64,000 nucleotides of DNA from Portibacter marinus (GTDB taxonomy: Bacteria; Bacteroidota; Bacteroidia; Chitinophagales; Saprospiraceae): contig NZ_JAJNKB010000001.1 in the NCBI RefSeq assembly GCF_021533195.1, positions 124,001 through 188,000 of the forward strand, read 5' to 3'. The position numbers were made by a program, and so were the translations under genes. Of this stretch, positions 9,514 to 18,415 are shown in pieces. The notes under the pieces were generated by a model. That model was not told where the DNA came from, made no database searches, and worked only from the letters and a program-made list of their open reading frames with translations. How positions within the stretch are numbered: position 1 is the first letter of the stretch; each line of letters begins with the position of its first letter.

Positions 9514-11793
9514 TTAAAAATTAAATTTTAATCCTAAACTGGGTAAAACGGGTAATTGATCCACTCTGTTATAGGTCACTCGATCAAAATAAAATATGTT
9601 TTTTCTGTTGTAAATATTCGTGATGCTTCCATCAATAACCAGATTTACATGGTCAGAAAAGTGGATGGTTCTGGACAAACTGAAGTCCAAACGGTGGTAG
9701 TATGGCAGCCTGCCTAAGTTGCGCTGAGCTTCGTAAATGATGCCGATTTGATCAGGATTTTCCTGCACATAGTTGGTTCCAAGGCCATCGGCGAATGGAT
9801 TGAAGTTATAAAAGCCTTGTGTCCGTGTAAACGGAAATCCCGACCCCATATTCCATCTTAAACTGGCCGACCATTTATTAAGTGTTCCAAAATTATAGTT
9901 GCCCAGAACATTGACATTGTGTCTCCGATCAAAAACAGGTGGATAGATCTGCTGTCCATCAAATCTTGTGACAAAGCCAAGCGCATAATTAGCAATCAAT
10001 GAAAACTGGGCCATCTTGTAATCAAAACCGATATCGAGACCATATGCCTCACCTTCTTCAGTACTAAAATTGGGATCTGAAGCTTGGATTTTATTTCGAT
10101 TCACTATGATCAACTGATTAAAATCCTTGTAGTACATCTCAAAATTCAAACCCAGATTTCTGGTGACATCCCATTCAACACCTGCTATAAGGTGGTTCGC
10201 TGTTTGAATATTGTTTCCGGCAACTTCTCTTGTATCCAACTTGAAGATTTGCCCCTCCGGTCCACTTAGAAATCCGGTAAACAAATTGACCACATCTCTC
10301 TCATTAGAGGAGGCCAGTAAGTTTTGAGAATACATGCCTGCGGCTAATTTAAATCTAAGTATATCATTGACATTGTATTTCAATGCCAAGCGTGGTTCCG
10401 GAGAAAATTGACTTAATGAGGCGTAATATTGTAACCTGAATGAACCTTCTAATATCAGCCTTGACAATACATATCGGTATTCTGCAAAGGCCGCAACCTC
10501 AGTAGTATTCTGTTCCTGGCCAAGAATGACATTAAAAGGGTTGCGAAAGGCAAAACTGGTATTAAAGCTATTGAACTCCAGGCCATAGTTCAATTCACTT
10601 TGATTGGCATACAAATTAAAGTCTATAATGGCATTAAAACCTCGAATTCTGGAAGTTCTGGGGGTACCATCTGCTTCATTCAAATTGATCATGTAATCCG
10701 TATAGCCCATCATTCCATTCAGAATGAAATTAGAATTACCTGGAATGAGTTTGAAATCAGCACCTCCTCCGCTATTCTGCCAATTTAAGTCTACAATCAA
10801 CGGGTTATTATACTGATCTATAAAATTGAAGCCAAAGAGATTCAATTGACTTCCGTTTTGATTTGCAAAACTGACTTTACCATAAAGATCGGTAAAGTTA
10901 AAAGGCAAACTGATAGAGTCATTGAATCTGGCTTGGTCGTATAAAAGTTCAGATGTTTGATCAATGATGGACTTCTTAGCACTAAAGACAAAGGAGGTGG
11001 ATCCGCCTTCATCTTTATATTTAATGATGGGACCTTCAATGTATGCCTTGTAAAGAAAAGGATTGATTGCGACCTGTCCGCCTAATCTTTTTTTATTACC
11101 ATCCCTGGTGGTGATGTCCACTATTGCAGAAATACGACCACCATATTCAGCGCTAAATCCACCGGTAAAAACATCTACATTTCGGATTAAGTCTGTTTCA
11201 AAGACGGAGAAAAAGCCTATAGAATGAAAAGGATTATAGATGGTTAATCCATCGAGTAAAATTTTATTCTGTATTGGCGAACCACCTCTGATATAAATCT
11301 GACCACCTTGATCACCTGTAGAAATGATCCCTGGAATCAGTTGCAGATATTGTGCTATGTCTGCTTCTCCTCCAATGGATGGAAGTTTTAAAATTTCATC
11401 AGCGGAGAGGCTTATTTTACTGATTTGCACTTCGCTGCGTGCAGTTTGCCTTTCCGCCGAAATGTTGACGGTGCTTAGTTGGATGGAGCTTTCCTGTAAG
11501 GTAAAATTCTTAAACAATATTTCGCCGGCTCTTAGGTCAAAATCAAATTTCAGGGTGTCGTAGCCCAGATAAGTAATGGTCAAAGTCTTTGCGCCTGGCT
11601 CGACCTGACTAAAGCTAAAAAAGCCATCGATATTGGTGGTTGTGCCTAATCCAGAATCATTCAAAATGACATTGGCCGATATGATGGGCAAACCTGATTG
11701 ACCATCCAGCACATTGCCTCTAATCACACCATTACTCTGACTGAACAGAAATGTAGAAAAAAGTAGAAAAATAGACAGACATGAGTACTTCAT
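9514..11793 (-). CDS. TonB-dependent outer-membrane receptor
   Basis: Outer-membrane beta-barrel that imports a ligand using TonB energy. The 759 residues start with a signal peptide ending in FLFSQ. A carboxypeptidase-regulatory-like domain (about 22-105, with IRGNVLDGQSGLPIISANVI) follows, then a plug domain (about 125-230, with IYIRGGSPIQNKILLDGLTIYNP) and a barrel ending in a C-terminal Phe (LGLKFNF). The SusC signature and a SusD partner are absent, so it is a general TonB receptor rather than a SusC. It lies 4 bases downstream of a small lipoprotein gene, which is probably its co-transcribed partner. The ligand cannot be deduced. Confidence 0.93.
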   Translation of the reverse strand: MKYSCLSIFLLFSTFLFSQSNGVIRGNVLDGQSGLPIISANVILNDSGLGTTTNIDGFFSFSQVEPGAKTLTITYLGYDTLKFDFDLRAGEILFKNFTLQESSIQLSTVNISAERQTARSEVQISKISLSADEILKLPSIGGEADIAQYLQLIPGIISTGDQGGQIYIRGGSPIQNKILLDGLTIYNPFHSIGFFSVFETDLIRNVDVFTGGFSAEYGGRISAIVDITTRDGNKKRLGGQVAINPFLYKAYIEGPIIKYKDEGGSTSFVFSAKKSIIDQTSELLYDQARFNDSISLPFNFTDLYGKVSFANQNGSQLNLFGFNFIDQYNNPLIVDLNWQNSGGGADFKLIPGNSNFILNGMMGYTDYMINLNEADGTPRTSRIRGFNAIIDFNLYANQSELNYGLEFNSFNTSFAFRNPFNVILGQEQNTTEVAAFAEYRYVLSRLILEGSFRLQYYASLSQFSPEPRLALKYNVNDILRFKLAAGMYSQNLLASSNERDVVNLFTGFLSGPEGQIFKLDTREVAGNNIQTANHLIAGVEWDVTRNLGLNFEMYYKDFNQLIIVNRNKIQASDPNFSTEEGEAYGLDIGFDYKMAQFSLIANYALGFVTRFDGQQIYPPVFDRRHNVNVLGNYNFGTLNKWSASLRWNMGSGFPFTRTQGFYNFNPFADGLGTNYVQENPDQIGIIYEAQRNLGRLPYYHRLDFSLSRTIHFSDHVNLVIDGSITNIYNRKNIFYFDRVTYNRVDQLPVLPSLGLKFNF

Positions 11794-11797
11794 TCCA

Positions 11798-12184
11798 TCA
11801 AATGTCAGATGGAATAGTATCCAACGCTTTGTGCAACTTAAACAAAAAATCGAAACCTCGAATTTCGGTTTCTAATTCCATGCTGTCCTGATTGTATGAC
11901 TTTATTTGATAGGTGGCCGGCAATGCACTATTGTGATTGAAAGCGTTTTGCTCTAATTTATATACACCGGAAATGGGACTTCCGAGAATATTAGTAACAA
12001 GTTGACTGTCTTGAAATTCAAAAAAACCATCTTCAAGAGTAGTGGTCAAATCTCCGTCTCTATAAGCTTCGTAGATACTCCACCTGCCCTCAAGTTCGTA
12101 ATTAAGTTCGCTTTTATTATCTGATTTGCAACCATAAGCTAACCCTATCACTACAAAGCATAAAAGACATGCATTCTTTATCAT
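11798..12184 (-). CDS. Small lipoprotein, lipocalin-like
   Basis: Predicted lipoprotein of 128 residues: hydrophobic N-terminus followed by the lipobox LAYGC (Cys19). The mature part has a pattern of alternating beta strands (LEGRWSIYEAY, DGFFEFQDSQLVTNI, SGVYKLEQN, ATYQIKSYNQDSMELET) like the lipocalin-type small domains often found in Bacteroidota lipoproteins. No enzyme motif is seen. It directly precedes the TonB receptor (4-base gap) on the same strand, so it may be a surface or periplasmic accessory of that receptor. A TACCTTTG motif sits immediately before its start codon at 12189-12196. Confidence 0.75.
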   Translation of the reverse strand: MIKNACLLCFVVIGLAYGCKSDNKSELNYELEGRWSIYEAYRDGDLTTTLEDGFFEFQDSQLVTNILGSPISGVYKLEQNAFNHNSALPATYQIKSYNQDSMELETEIRGFDFLFKLHKALDTIPSDI

Positions 12185-12188
12185 GAAT

Positions 12189-12196
12189 CAAAGGTA
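12189..12196 (-). promoter_or_regulatory. Possible -7 element of the lipoprotein/TonB receptor pair
   Basis: Minus-strand TACCTTTG is a perfect TAnnTTTG match but ends only 4 bases before the ATG. Use of this element would give an almost leaderless mRNA, so either that is the case or the match is by chance. Confidence 0.4.
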
Positions 12197-12265
12197 TGAA
12201 ACCAATTGTAAAAAATAAACATAAACCTTGCGATAAATAAGTGGCTTACTTGATTGAAAGCAAAT

Positions 12266-12303
12266 AAAAAGAGCTCACTTCCAAATCGGGAAATGAGCTC
12301 TTT
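12266..12303 (-). terminator. Rho-independent terminator of rplS
   Basis: A 10-bp inverted repeat, AAAGAGCTCA (12268-12277) and TGAGCTCTTT (12294-12303), extended by inner CTTCC/GGGAA pairing. Read on the minus strand it is followed by TTTTTATTTG. It lies 30 bases after the rplS stop codon. Confidence 0.8.
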
Positions 12304-12333
12304 GCCGGTTATTGGCATAATATCTTTGAGCTT

Positions 12334-12690
12334 CTAGCTTTTGATAAACTTTCTTTCTTTTATCCTTGCCTTTTTACCTACTAATTCTCTTAGATAGTAA
12401 AGCTTAGATCTTCTGACTTTTCCTCTTTTATTGACAAGGATTTCCACGATATTCGGATTGCCAAAAGGAAATATTCTTTCAACTCCTACTCCACTGGACA
12501 TCTTTCTGACCGTAAAGGTTTTATTTCCTTCTCCTCCACTAATCTTAATTACATCCCCCTTGAATATCTGAATCCTTTCCTTATCTCCTTCTACAATTTT
12601 ATAACTCACAGAGATGTTATCTCCCGGTCTAAATACAGGGTGCTCATTAGCGACTGAAGATTGTTCTTGTACAAATTTTATAGCGTCCAT
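12334..12690 (-). CDS. rplS: 50S ribosomal protein L19
   Basis: Large-subunit ribosomal protein located at the 30S-50S interface. The 118 residues are the normal length. The family pattern is clear: [20 protein letters not shown] near residue 21, IQIFKGDVI, the [16 protein letters not shown] stretch near residue 62, and a basic C-terminus ([17 protein letters not shown]). In many bacteria rplS closes an rpsP-rimM-trmD-rplS operon. Here it stands alone with its own promoter element (12717-12724) and terminator (12266-12303), and rpsP lies 3 kb away on the same strand without rimM or trmD between. Confidence 0.97.
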   Translation of the reverse strand: MDAIKFVQEQSSVANEHPVFRPGDNISVSYKIVEGDKERIQIFKGDVIKISGGEGNKTFTVRKMSSGVGVERIFPFGNPNIVEILVNKRGKVRRSKLYYLRELVGKKARIKERKFIKS

Positions 12691-12716
12691 AACGTTGTGC
12701 TTTTGAAATTGGACTG

Positions 12717-12724
12717 CAAAGATA
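12717..12724 (-). promoter_or_regulatory. -7 promoter element of rplS
   Basis: Minus-strand TATCTTTG matches TAnnTTTG exactly and is followed by CAG, a common context for strong Bacteroidota promoters. It lies 27 bases before the rplS start codon, which would give a short leader of about 20 bases. Confidence 0.65.
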
Positions 12725-12779
12725 CACTTATTTTTAATTCCTACTAATTCGAGCGTAAAATTTTATTATATATATGAAA

Positions 12780-15080
12780 TTATCTAATAAGTGTTGCAAA
12801 TCCTTTGTCTTCGACCAACATACCCCTGGAGTCTCGGTAGCTTAGTTGATAAACATAAACACCTGCCTGGGACTGTCCTCCGGTATTATTTTTTCTTCCA
12901 TTCCATCCTTCCAGAGGATCGTCTGTTTCAAAGACCTGCTCTCCCCATCGATTGAAAATTTTCATGTTGAAATCGGTCATGCCTGTGATGATGCCTTTGC
13001 CTAAGAACAAATCATTGTTCCCGTCAGCATTGGGCGTAAAAGCATTAGGCATAAAATAACTCACAAACGGTAAAACATCTATGATCTGAATGGATGTATC
13101 CGGGCAACCACTAGGATGAAAGGCAACCAACTGAATTTCATGAATCCCAGTATCTCTGAATGTAAATGAAGGATTTCGCTCAAAGGAAGCACCCTGGTCT
13201 CCAAACTGCCACTGCCACCTGACAGCGTTCGTAGACATATCTTCGAAGTTGATGGTTGGATTCAACGAAGTCGGATCTTTTGGATCGTAGTCAAATTCTG
13301 CTTCGGGTTTTAAATCAATTTCAATGAGGTTATTAAATGACCTGCTTATTTCACAGCCAATGGGAGAAATGATTTCTACACTGACATCATAAGTCCCGAC
13401 TTCTGTAAAGGTCTGAAATGGACTGATTTCAGTCGATGTAATACCATTTCCAAAATCCCAGAATATATCATAGGTGCTATCTATAGGTGTAGAAAGATTA
13501 TTGAAGAAAATATTCGCTGGCGCACAGCCAAAGAAAGTACTTGGTTCAATAATGATAACTGGCGGTGCCGGTAAATACTCAAAACTCTTGGTGATGGTAT
13601 CTTTGCATGCATTTATGTCGGTGACAGTAAGTTTAACGTCTTTTTCACCGGGTTCCCTGTAAGTGTGGGCGGGGTTTTTAATAAATGAAGTATCCCCATC
13701 ATCAAAGTCCCATTCCCAATTGGTAATGTTTCCTGCTCCCGAAGTCGACAGATCTGTAAAATTAACAGGTCCCGCAATACAGGTATCATAGCTCAAGTTG
13801 TAATCTGCTTCGATATCCGGAAAAAGTTTGACTTCAAAATAGGCCGTGTCTCTGCAGGCATCATCAGGTTCATCGGGATTAACCACCATAAATCCATCAT
13901 AATTTCCCAAGCCAGGAAATGTTACTTCTATATCTTTCTCCCTGCTGGTTACGACATTGCCATTGATATTAAAATTCCATAAATACCCATCAATAAAAGC
14001 AGGGTCTTGAGATTCATTCACAAAGTCAATGGTAAAGTCACCACAAGAAATCACTTCATACTCATTAGGTCCGATTTGAGCATCATGTCTTACCCCTGCT
14101 GAAACAAAGTTTTGACATTCTGTCACATTAAACTGAAAATCTCGACTAACCTTACTCAGCAAAACTCCATTTCTGTATTCTTCAATGCAGACACCTACGA
14201 CGAACTGACCGATCAAATTAGGGGTTCCGGTAATCACTCCGTTGTCCGCGTTAATCGTCAGGGCAGGATCAGCCGCTACTGGATTATTAAATGAATACTG
14301 TGGTAAACGAAAAACAACGTCATCCAAAGGTGGGGGACAGTTTTCTGGGCTCGGAGTAATTCCATCGCAACCCGCAGCATTGCCAGGATTCTCCATCGAA
14401 CCGAAAGGACCGCCTCCTTGCTTTGGACTACAAAACTTATATACCAGGACGTCACCATCCCTGTCTGTGGCAGATTGATTGGCAAACAAAGGTTGGTCAC
14501 TGCAAATCAGAATGGGTGGAAATTCATTGAATCTGGGACTACTGTTACATACCTGCTGTGCTGCAGCTGTTATTTCAATTCCAAAAGATGCCCCAGTGTC
14601 TTCAGGAGCTACGATATTAGTAATAGTTACATTCCTACAGCAGCGCTGATAATTGATATAATAGCTTCGGTCTGATACAGGCAATCTGATGTCACGAATG
14701 TAATGACCTTCCTGAACACAGATTCCTGCCGGAATCTCCTGGCATGGACTTTCCTCTAATTCCAGGACCCGGATACCACTTACTGGAACGTCCTCTGTAG
14801 CGATGTGACTAAAACCCCCACTACCAGTTTGCCTATAAATCGCGATAGGAGCTGCATTATCAAAGCCTGCTCCACCAGTGGGTCCACAATCTCTGTACAT
14901 GGTAAACTCAATTCGATAGGTACCGATTGCAATCCCATTTACAGTATCAATTCCCATGCACCGATAGGTCACATCACCACCTATAATATGCCTGCTGTGT
15001 AGTGGACTGCTAAAGAACAGCATAAATAGTGTAAAAGTGACTAAGCTTAAAATACTCCTCATTGGTCTAGGTTTCTCCAT
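12780..15080 (-). CDS. Secreted PKD-domain protein with T9SS type B sorting tail
   Basis: Large exported protein of 766 residues, probably surface-attached or released. An N-terminal signal peptide (FMLFFSSPLHS) precedes a Cys-rich region with the sequence RHIIGGDVTYRCMG, a start often seen in such Bacteroidota proteins. At least three PKD-like domains follow, recognisable as WDFDDGDTSF, WDFGNGITS and WQFGDQGAS (about residues 460-680). The C-terminal 90 residues (FMPNAFTPNADGNNDLF to the end) form the gliding-motility-associated CHU_C domain, the type B secretion signal. A promoter-like TATTTTTG ends 9 bases before the first ATG, so the second ATG at 15062 (MRSILSLV) may be the real start. 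Function is unknown; adhesion is likely. Confidence 0.88.
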   Translation of the reverse strand: MEKPRPMRSILSLVTFTLFMLFFSSPLHSRHIIGGDVTYRCMGIDTVNGIAIGTYRIEFTMYRDCGPTGGAGFDNAAPIAIYRQTGSGGFSHIATEDVPVSGIRVLELEESPCQEIPAGICVQEGHYIRDIRLPVSDRSYYINYQRCCRNVTITNIVAPEDTGASFGIEITAAAQQVCNSSPRFNEFPPILICSDQPLFANQSATDRDGDVLVYKFCSPKQGGGPFGSMENPGNAAGCDGITPSPENCPPPLDDVVFRLPQYSFNNPVAADPALTINADNGVITGTPNLIGQFVVGVCIEEYRNGVLLSKVSRDFQFNVTECQNFVSAGVRHDAQIGPNEYEVISCGDFTIDFVNESQDPAFIDGYLWNFNINGNVVTSREKDIEVTFPGLGNYDGFMVVNPDEPDDACRDTAYFEVKLFPDIEADYNLSYDTCIAGPVNFTDLSTSGAGNITNWEWDFDDGDTSFIKNPAHTYREPGEKDVKLTVTDINACKDTITKSFEYLPAPPVIIIEPSTFFGCAPANIFFNNLSTPIDSTYDIFWDFGNGITSTEISPFQTFTEVGTYDVSVEIISPIGCEISRSFNNLIEIDLKPEAEFDYDPKDPTSLNPTINFEDMSTNAVRWQWQFGDQGASFERNPSFTFRDTGIHEIQLVAFHPSGCPDTSIQIIDVLPFVSYFMPNAFTPNADGNNDLFLGKGIITGMTDFNMKIFNRWGEQVFETDDPLEGWNGRKNNTGGQSQAGVYVYQLSYRDSRGMLVEDKGFATLIR

Positions 15081-15088
15081 ATTATATC

Positions 15089-15096
15089 CAAAAATA
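15089..15096 (-). promoter_or_regulatory. -7 promoter element of the PKD protein gene
   Basis: Minus-strand TATTTTTG, an exact TAnnTTTG match. The transcript would start close to the ATG at 15080, which favours translation from the ATG at 15062. Confidence 0.5.
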
Positions 15097-15135
15097 ACAT
15101 AATTCGCTGCTTATAAAACAAAGCTTATAATTTAT

Positions 15136-15153
15136 GAACGTATGTCGACGTTC
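15136..15153. promoter_or_regulatory. Palindrome between divergent genes
   Basis: Perfect inverted repeat GAACGT-n6-ACGTTC in the 175-base gap between the PKD protein and the YrdC-like gene, which are transcribed away from each other. It could be an operator, but no regulator is linked to it and chance is possible. Confidence 0.3.
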
Positions 15154-15255
15154 AAATAATCTAATCATGAAGTGATTTAAATTCCAACGAATCGATCACG
15201 CCGTGAAAAACTTTTACTGCTTAACATTTGCGAAAAATCAATATACCGAGATTAC

Positions 15256-15801
15256 ATGCAGATTGAAGACAACCTAACTTTAATTTCTACTATATTAGAA
15301 AACGGTGATACAATCGTCATACCTTCTGATGGCGTTTGGGGCTTATCATGCGATGCAAGAGATGTCGATGCCGTAAGAAGAATCAATGAAGGAATCAATA
15401 ATCAAAAGCAGTGTGTAAAGGAAGTCATCGTAGGAGACATTCCAATGTTGAAAAAGTATGTTTGTGATCTTCATCCGAGAATTGAAACCTTATTGTATTA
15501 CCACGAAAGACCAATTCGCGTAAGATGTCGACAAAAACTCTTCAAAGACGAAGTCCATTACATGAGAATTGTAAAAGACCAGGTCAGTCGAATTCTACTT
15601 AGTGAATTAGGATTTCCTCTCTATTTTGTATCTTTTCTAAAGGATGATCACAAAACACATCAGCCACTTCAAAACATTAAAATTCAAGATCACTCGCGCA
15701 TCAACTTCATTGCAAGTCAGGACAACAACATCGAGTACGAAGCCAATCCGTTGTTGAGAATAGCATTTGATAAAGAAGGAATGATTAAGGTTTTAAAATA
15801 A
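15256..15801 (+). CDS. YrdC/Sua5-like domain protein, divergent
   Basis: Cytoplasmic protein of 181 residues related to the YrdC/Sua5/TsaC fold that makes threonylcarbamoyl-AMP for tRNA t6A. The core IPSDGVWGLSCDA (about 21-33) corresponds to the canonical PTDTVYGL motif, followed by the usual DAVRRI helix. However, the Lys-x-Arg substrate-binding motif that normally follows (iKxRp) is absent; there is INEGINNQKQ instead. The later SxxPL-S-SAN region is replaced by GFPLYFVSFLKDD. The protein is therefore either a divergent synthase or a family member with another nucleotide-related role. I would not assign tsaC. Confidence 0.65.
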   Translation: MQIEDNLTLISTILENGDTIVIPSDGVWGLSCDARDVDAVRRINEGINNQKQCVKEVIVGDIPMLKKYVCDLHPRIETLLYYHERPIRVRCRQKLFKDEVHYMRIVKDQVSRILLSELGFPLYFVSFLKDDHKTHQPLQNIKIQDHSRINFIASQDNNIEYEANPLLRIAFDKEGMIKVLK

Positions 15802-15816
15802 GGTCTTAAGCTTTTA

Positions 15817-17451
15817 CTACTTTAATTCAGCAAAAATGTTCTTTTTGGATAGGGCTAAGACACTTTGTGTAAGGAACACATCATCCTCAAACCTTACTCT
15901 TAAAGCTGTATTTTTGTCAAAGTAGAGTTTGGCCACTTCCTCTTTCAAAATCACTTCGAGATATTGGTCTATCCAATCATATTGATTGCCTGAAACTTCC
16001 AAAGTCGCTCTAAATTCATTCAGCAGTTCAGTAGATGCGCTCCATTGACCTACAAACTCATCAGCATTTTCAGGAACTTCTAGCTCCTTTTTCAGGAATT
16101 TCTTGAATATGAAAGCCTCCACCTCCATCACTGCCTTTGCTAACTCACTTGACAATTCGAGGCTATCAATCGGTATGTAGATATCTGGTGTAATACCTCC
16201 AGCAGCATAAACCGGACGCTTTTCCACCTTAGTTACAAAAACAGTGGTATCCATAATAGGAACATCAGTGCTTCCAGTCAACTCACCCGACTGTATTCTG
16301 CTGGCAATATCGTCTCGATAGGTCTTTCGATCTTCAAAGGATTTTTGAATTAACCTGCCACTTGGTGTAAAATATTCCGCGACTGTTAATCGAATGGCAC
16401 CGCCATTGTTCAAATTGTACTGCTCTTGTACCAGACCTTTACCAAATGTTCTTCTACCTACTATTAATCCTCGGTCCCAATCTTGTATGGCTCCTGCTAT
16501 GATTTCACTTCCCGAAGCTGATCCTTCATCTACGAGTATGGCCACTTTGTCAATATCGTAAAAATTCTTGCCGGTGGATTTATATTCTGAAACCCTTTCA
16601 TTTCGACCTTGGGTATAAACCATCAGTCGGCCTTTCTCTTTAAATATCTGATTCAGCATCTTGGTGGCTTCAGGCAAGAAACCACCGGGATTTCCCCTTA
16701 AGTCCAAAACCAGGTGTTTAAAACCACCCTGTTCATTCAGCCTGTTAAGACAATCCATAAACTCTTTGTACGAGTCAGAACTGAAGCGATCGATCCTCAC
16801 AACTGCATAGTCATTTTCATAAATAAAGCCTTGAACGGATTTTACATCAACATTTCCGATGTTTAAATCCAGGTTTCGGACATCTTTTGTCTCAAAGTCA
16901 CGAACCTGAAGATTAAGCTTTAGATCTTTATCTCCTTTTAACGTGTTGCGAATCTGGTCATATGAAAGCGATCTGCCAGCGATGAGTGTATCATTGACGG
17001 AAAGTATTTGATCGCCTCGTTGCAATCCTGCCATAAATGCGGGACCGTTTTCAATGATGTGGTTCACATACAAGGTATCATTCAGAAAGATGGATTCAAT
17101 ACCTATACCTTCAAAGCTTCCGCCCATCTGATCATTGAGCTGTTTCATTTCCTCTGGCCTGAGGTAAATGGAGTGCGGGTCCAGGTGATCCAATACATTT
17201 TTAAAGGCATCCTCTATTAACTCCTCGCTATTCAAATCGTCTACATAGCGAGATTCTATGAATCTGACCAGCTCCTCTACCCTGCCTGAATTAAATCCGG
17301 CGTCGCTGTCTGTTTTGACGATTAGACTGCCCACCACATCTTTTCCTGCCATCCTGTAGCCTGCAAATAATCCGATGAGACATGCTAATGAAATAAGCAG
17401 GGGTATCCAGATCTTATAGGTAGCCAGGGTTTTATCCTCATTATTTTCCAC
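15817..17451 (-). CDS. S41 family C-terminal processing peptidase
   Basis: Periplasmic serine protease of the CtpA/Prc type, anchored by an N-terminal membrane helix (about residues 13-32). A PDZ domain lies at about 100-190 (GIGIESIFLNDTLYV, GLQRGDQILSVND) and the S41 catalytic domain at about 210-400. The Ser of the SASGSE stretch (311-316) and Lys338 in RRTFGKG form the usual Ser-Lys dyad. A region of about 150 residues follows the catalytic domain, as in many Bacteroidota members. The start codon is GTG at 17451; the next internal Met is only at residue 34, so the membrane anchor would be lost without it. A TATTTTTG promoter element lies at 17497-17504. Confidence 0.93.
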   Translation of the reverse strand: MENNEDKTLATYKIWIPLLISLACLIGLFAGYRMAGKDVVGSLIVKTDSDAGFNSGRVEELVRFIESRYVDDLNSEELIEDAFKNVLDHLDPHSIYLRPEEMKQLNDQMGGSFEGIGIESIFLNDTLYVNHIIENGPAFMAGLQRGDQILSVNDTLIAGRSLSYDQIRNTLKGDKDLKLNLQVRDFETKDVRNLDLNIGNVDVKSVQGFIYENDYAVVRIDRFSSDSYKEFMDCLNRLNEQGGFKHLVLDLRGNPGGFLPEATKMLNQIFKEKGRLMVYTQGRNERVSEYKSTGKNFYDIDKVAILVDEGSASGSEIIAGAIQDWDRGLIVGRRTFGKGLVQEQYNLNNGGAIRLTVAEYFTPSGRLIQKSFEDRKTYRDDIASRIQSGELTGSTDVPIMDTTVFVTKVEKRPVYAAGGITPDIYIPIDSLELSSELAKAVMEVEAFIFKKFLKKELEVPENADEFVGQWSASTELLNEFRATLEVSGNQYDWIDQYLEVILKEEVAKLYFDKNTALRVRFEDDVFLTQSVLALSKKNIFAELK

Positions 17452-17496
17452 TCACCAAGTTTTAGTGTAATATCTGCCAAGTATGTATCCAATTTG

Positions 17497-17504
17497 CAAA
17501 AATA
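17497..17504 (-). promoter_or_regulatory. -7 promoter element of the S41 peptidase gene
   Basis: Minus-strand TATTTTTG followed by CAAATT, an exact TAnnTTTG match, 46 bases before the GTG start. Confidence 0.55.
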
Positions 17505-17632
17505 CAATACTTTACCTATTAATTAACGTTTCCAATGCAATTAGCATTGCCATTTTATTATTTTCAACAATCACTCCATTTCTTTTGATCATTCGTAACT
17601 TTAATGCGAAATTTGTGCTGACATTTTAGATA

Positions 17633-18130
17633 ATGAATATGAGAAACAAGCCACTTGATATAGATGACCTGGATTTAAAAATACTTTCTGTTTTGATGGA
17701 GGATGCCAAAACTCCTTATACTGAGATTGGAAAAAAGTTATTCGTTTCGGGAGGTACCATCCATGTCAGGATGAAGAAACTGCAGGATCTGGGAATTGTG
17801 AAAGGGGCTTATCTCAATATAGATCACGTAATGTTGGGATATGATCTTAGTGCCTTCCTTGGCATATACCTAAAAGAAAGCTCGATGTATAAAGAGGTCA
17901 TCGAGCAGCTCAGAGCCATTCCTGAAATTGTTTCTGCGCATTATACCACTGGTGTTTACAGCATCTTTGCAAGGGTAATCTGCCGTGACACCAACCATTT
18001 AAGGCAGGTGTTATCTGAAAAAATCCAACGTATTTCAGGAATACAAAGGACGGAGACATTTATTTCACTGGAGGAATCGATTCAGCGCCCCATTTCTCTG
18101 GACGAAGAAAAGTTGATCAACCAGTTGTAA
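17633..18130 (+). CDS. Lrp/AsnC family transcriptional regulator
   Basis: DNA-binding regulator that usually senses an amino acid through its C-terminal RAM domain. The N-terminal winged helix-turn-helix is clear (LDLKILSVLMEDAKTPYTEI, then VSGGTIHVRMKKLQDLGIV, about residues 13-58). The RAM/ligand-binding domain follows (about 70-150, with AHYTTGVYSIFARVICRDTN). At 165 residues it has normal length. It is monocistronic and shares a 181-base upstream region with the divergent S41 peptidase. The ligand and targets cannot be told from the sequence. Confidence 0.92.
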   Translation: MNMRNKPLDIDDLDLKILSVLMEDAKTPYTEIGKKLFVSGGTIHVRMKKLQDLGIVKGAYLNIDHVMLGYDLSAFLGIYLKESSMYKEVIEQLRAIPEIVSAHYTTGVYSIFARVICRDTNHLRQVLSEKIQRISGIQRTETFISLEESIQRPISLDEEKLINQL

Positions 18131-18170
18131 CATACGCAACGCTGGCACAATAGATATTGCCCAAGGCCCA

Positions 18171-18184
18171 GCAAATTTATTTGC
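18171..18184. repeat. Palindromic repeat, copy 1
   Basis: GCAAATTTATTTGC, a near-perfect palindrome (GCAAAT-TT-ATTTGC), preceded by GCCCA. A second identical copy lies 118 bases downstream. Confidence 0.6.
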
Positions 18185-18288
18185 CTTCATAAATCAGATT
18201 AAATACCAAGTGCCACGTCCACCTGCCAATAAATTGTCAGAGCCTTTGATTCTACTCATGCCCGATAATTTAAGACTACCATTGCCCG

Positions 18289-18302
18289 GCAAATTTATTT
18301 GC
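18289..18302. repeat. Palindromic repeat, copy 2
   Basis: Second exact copy of GCAAATTTATTTGC, preceded by GCCCG. A degenerate related stretch (TGCCAATAAATTGTCA) lies between the two copies. Confidence 0.6.
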
Positions 18303-18380
18303 TGTCACATTTACCAACTGGTCATTAGATGACAGTCTTTGTAGATTGACCTTCTTGAACAGACACATTAAATTACACGG

Positions 18381-18408
18381 AAAAAAAAAAGAGGACCGAA
18401 GTCCTCTT
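18381..18408 (-). terminator. Rho-independent terminator of the sigma factor gene
   Basis: Minus-strand AAGAGGAC-TTCG-GTCCTCTT followed by a run of eight or more T. The C(TTCG)G tetraloop is the most stable loop known for such hairpins. It lies 8 bases after the stop codon. Confidence 0.92.
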
Positions 18409-18415
18409 ATGTTTT

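Larger units (their letters stand above)
18131..18415. other. Gap between convergent genes, holding a repeated palindrome
   Basis: A 285-base region between the convergent Lrp and sigma factor genes. It contains no credible ORF. It holds two copies of a 14-base palindrome, described separately, each with a GCCC-rich stretch just before it, and the sigma factor terminator at its right end. Confidence 0.6.

Noticed and set aside
11798-12184. Possible truncated remnant of a larger lipoprotein.
   Set aside because: It has an intact signal, no internal stop and a complete strand pattern of a small lipocalin-like domain; short partner lipoproteins are common beside TonB receptors.
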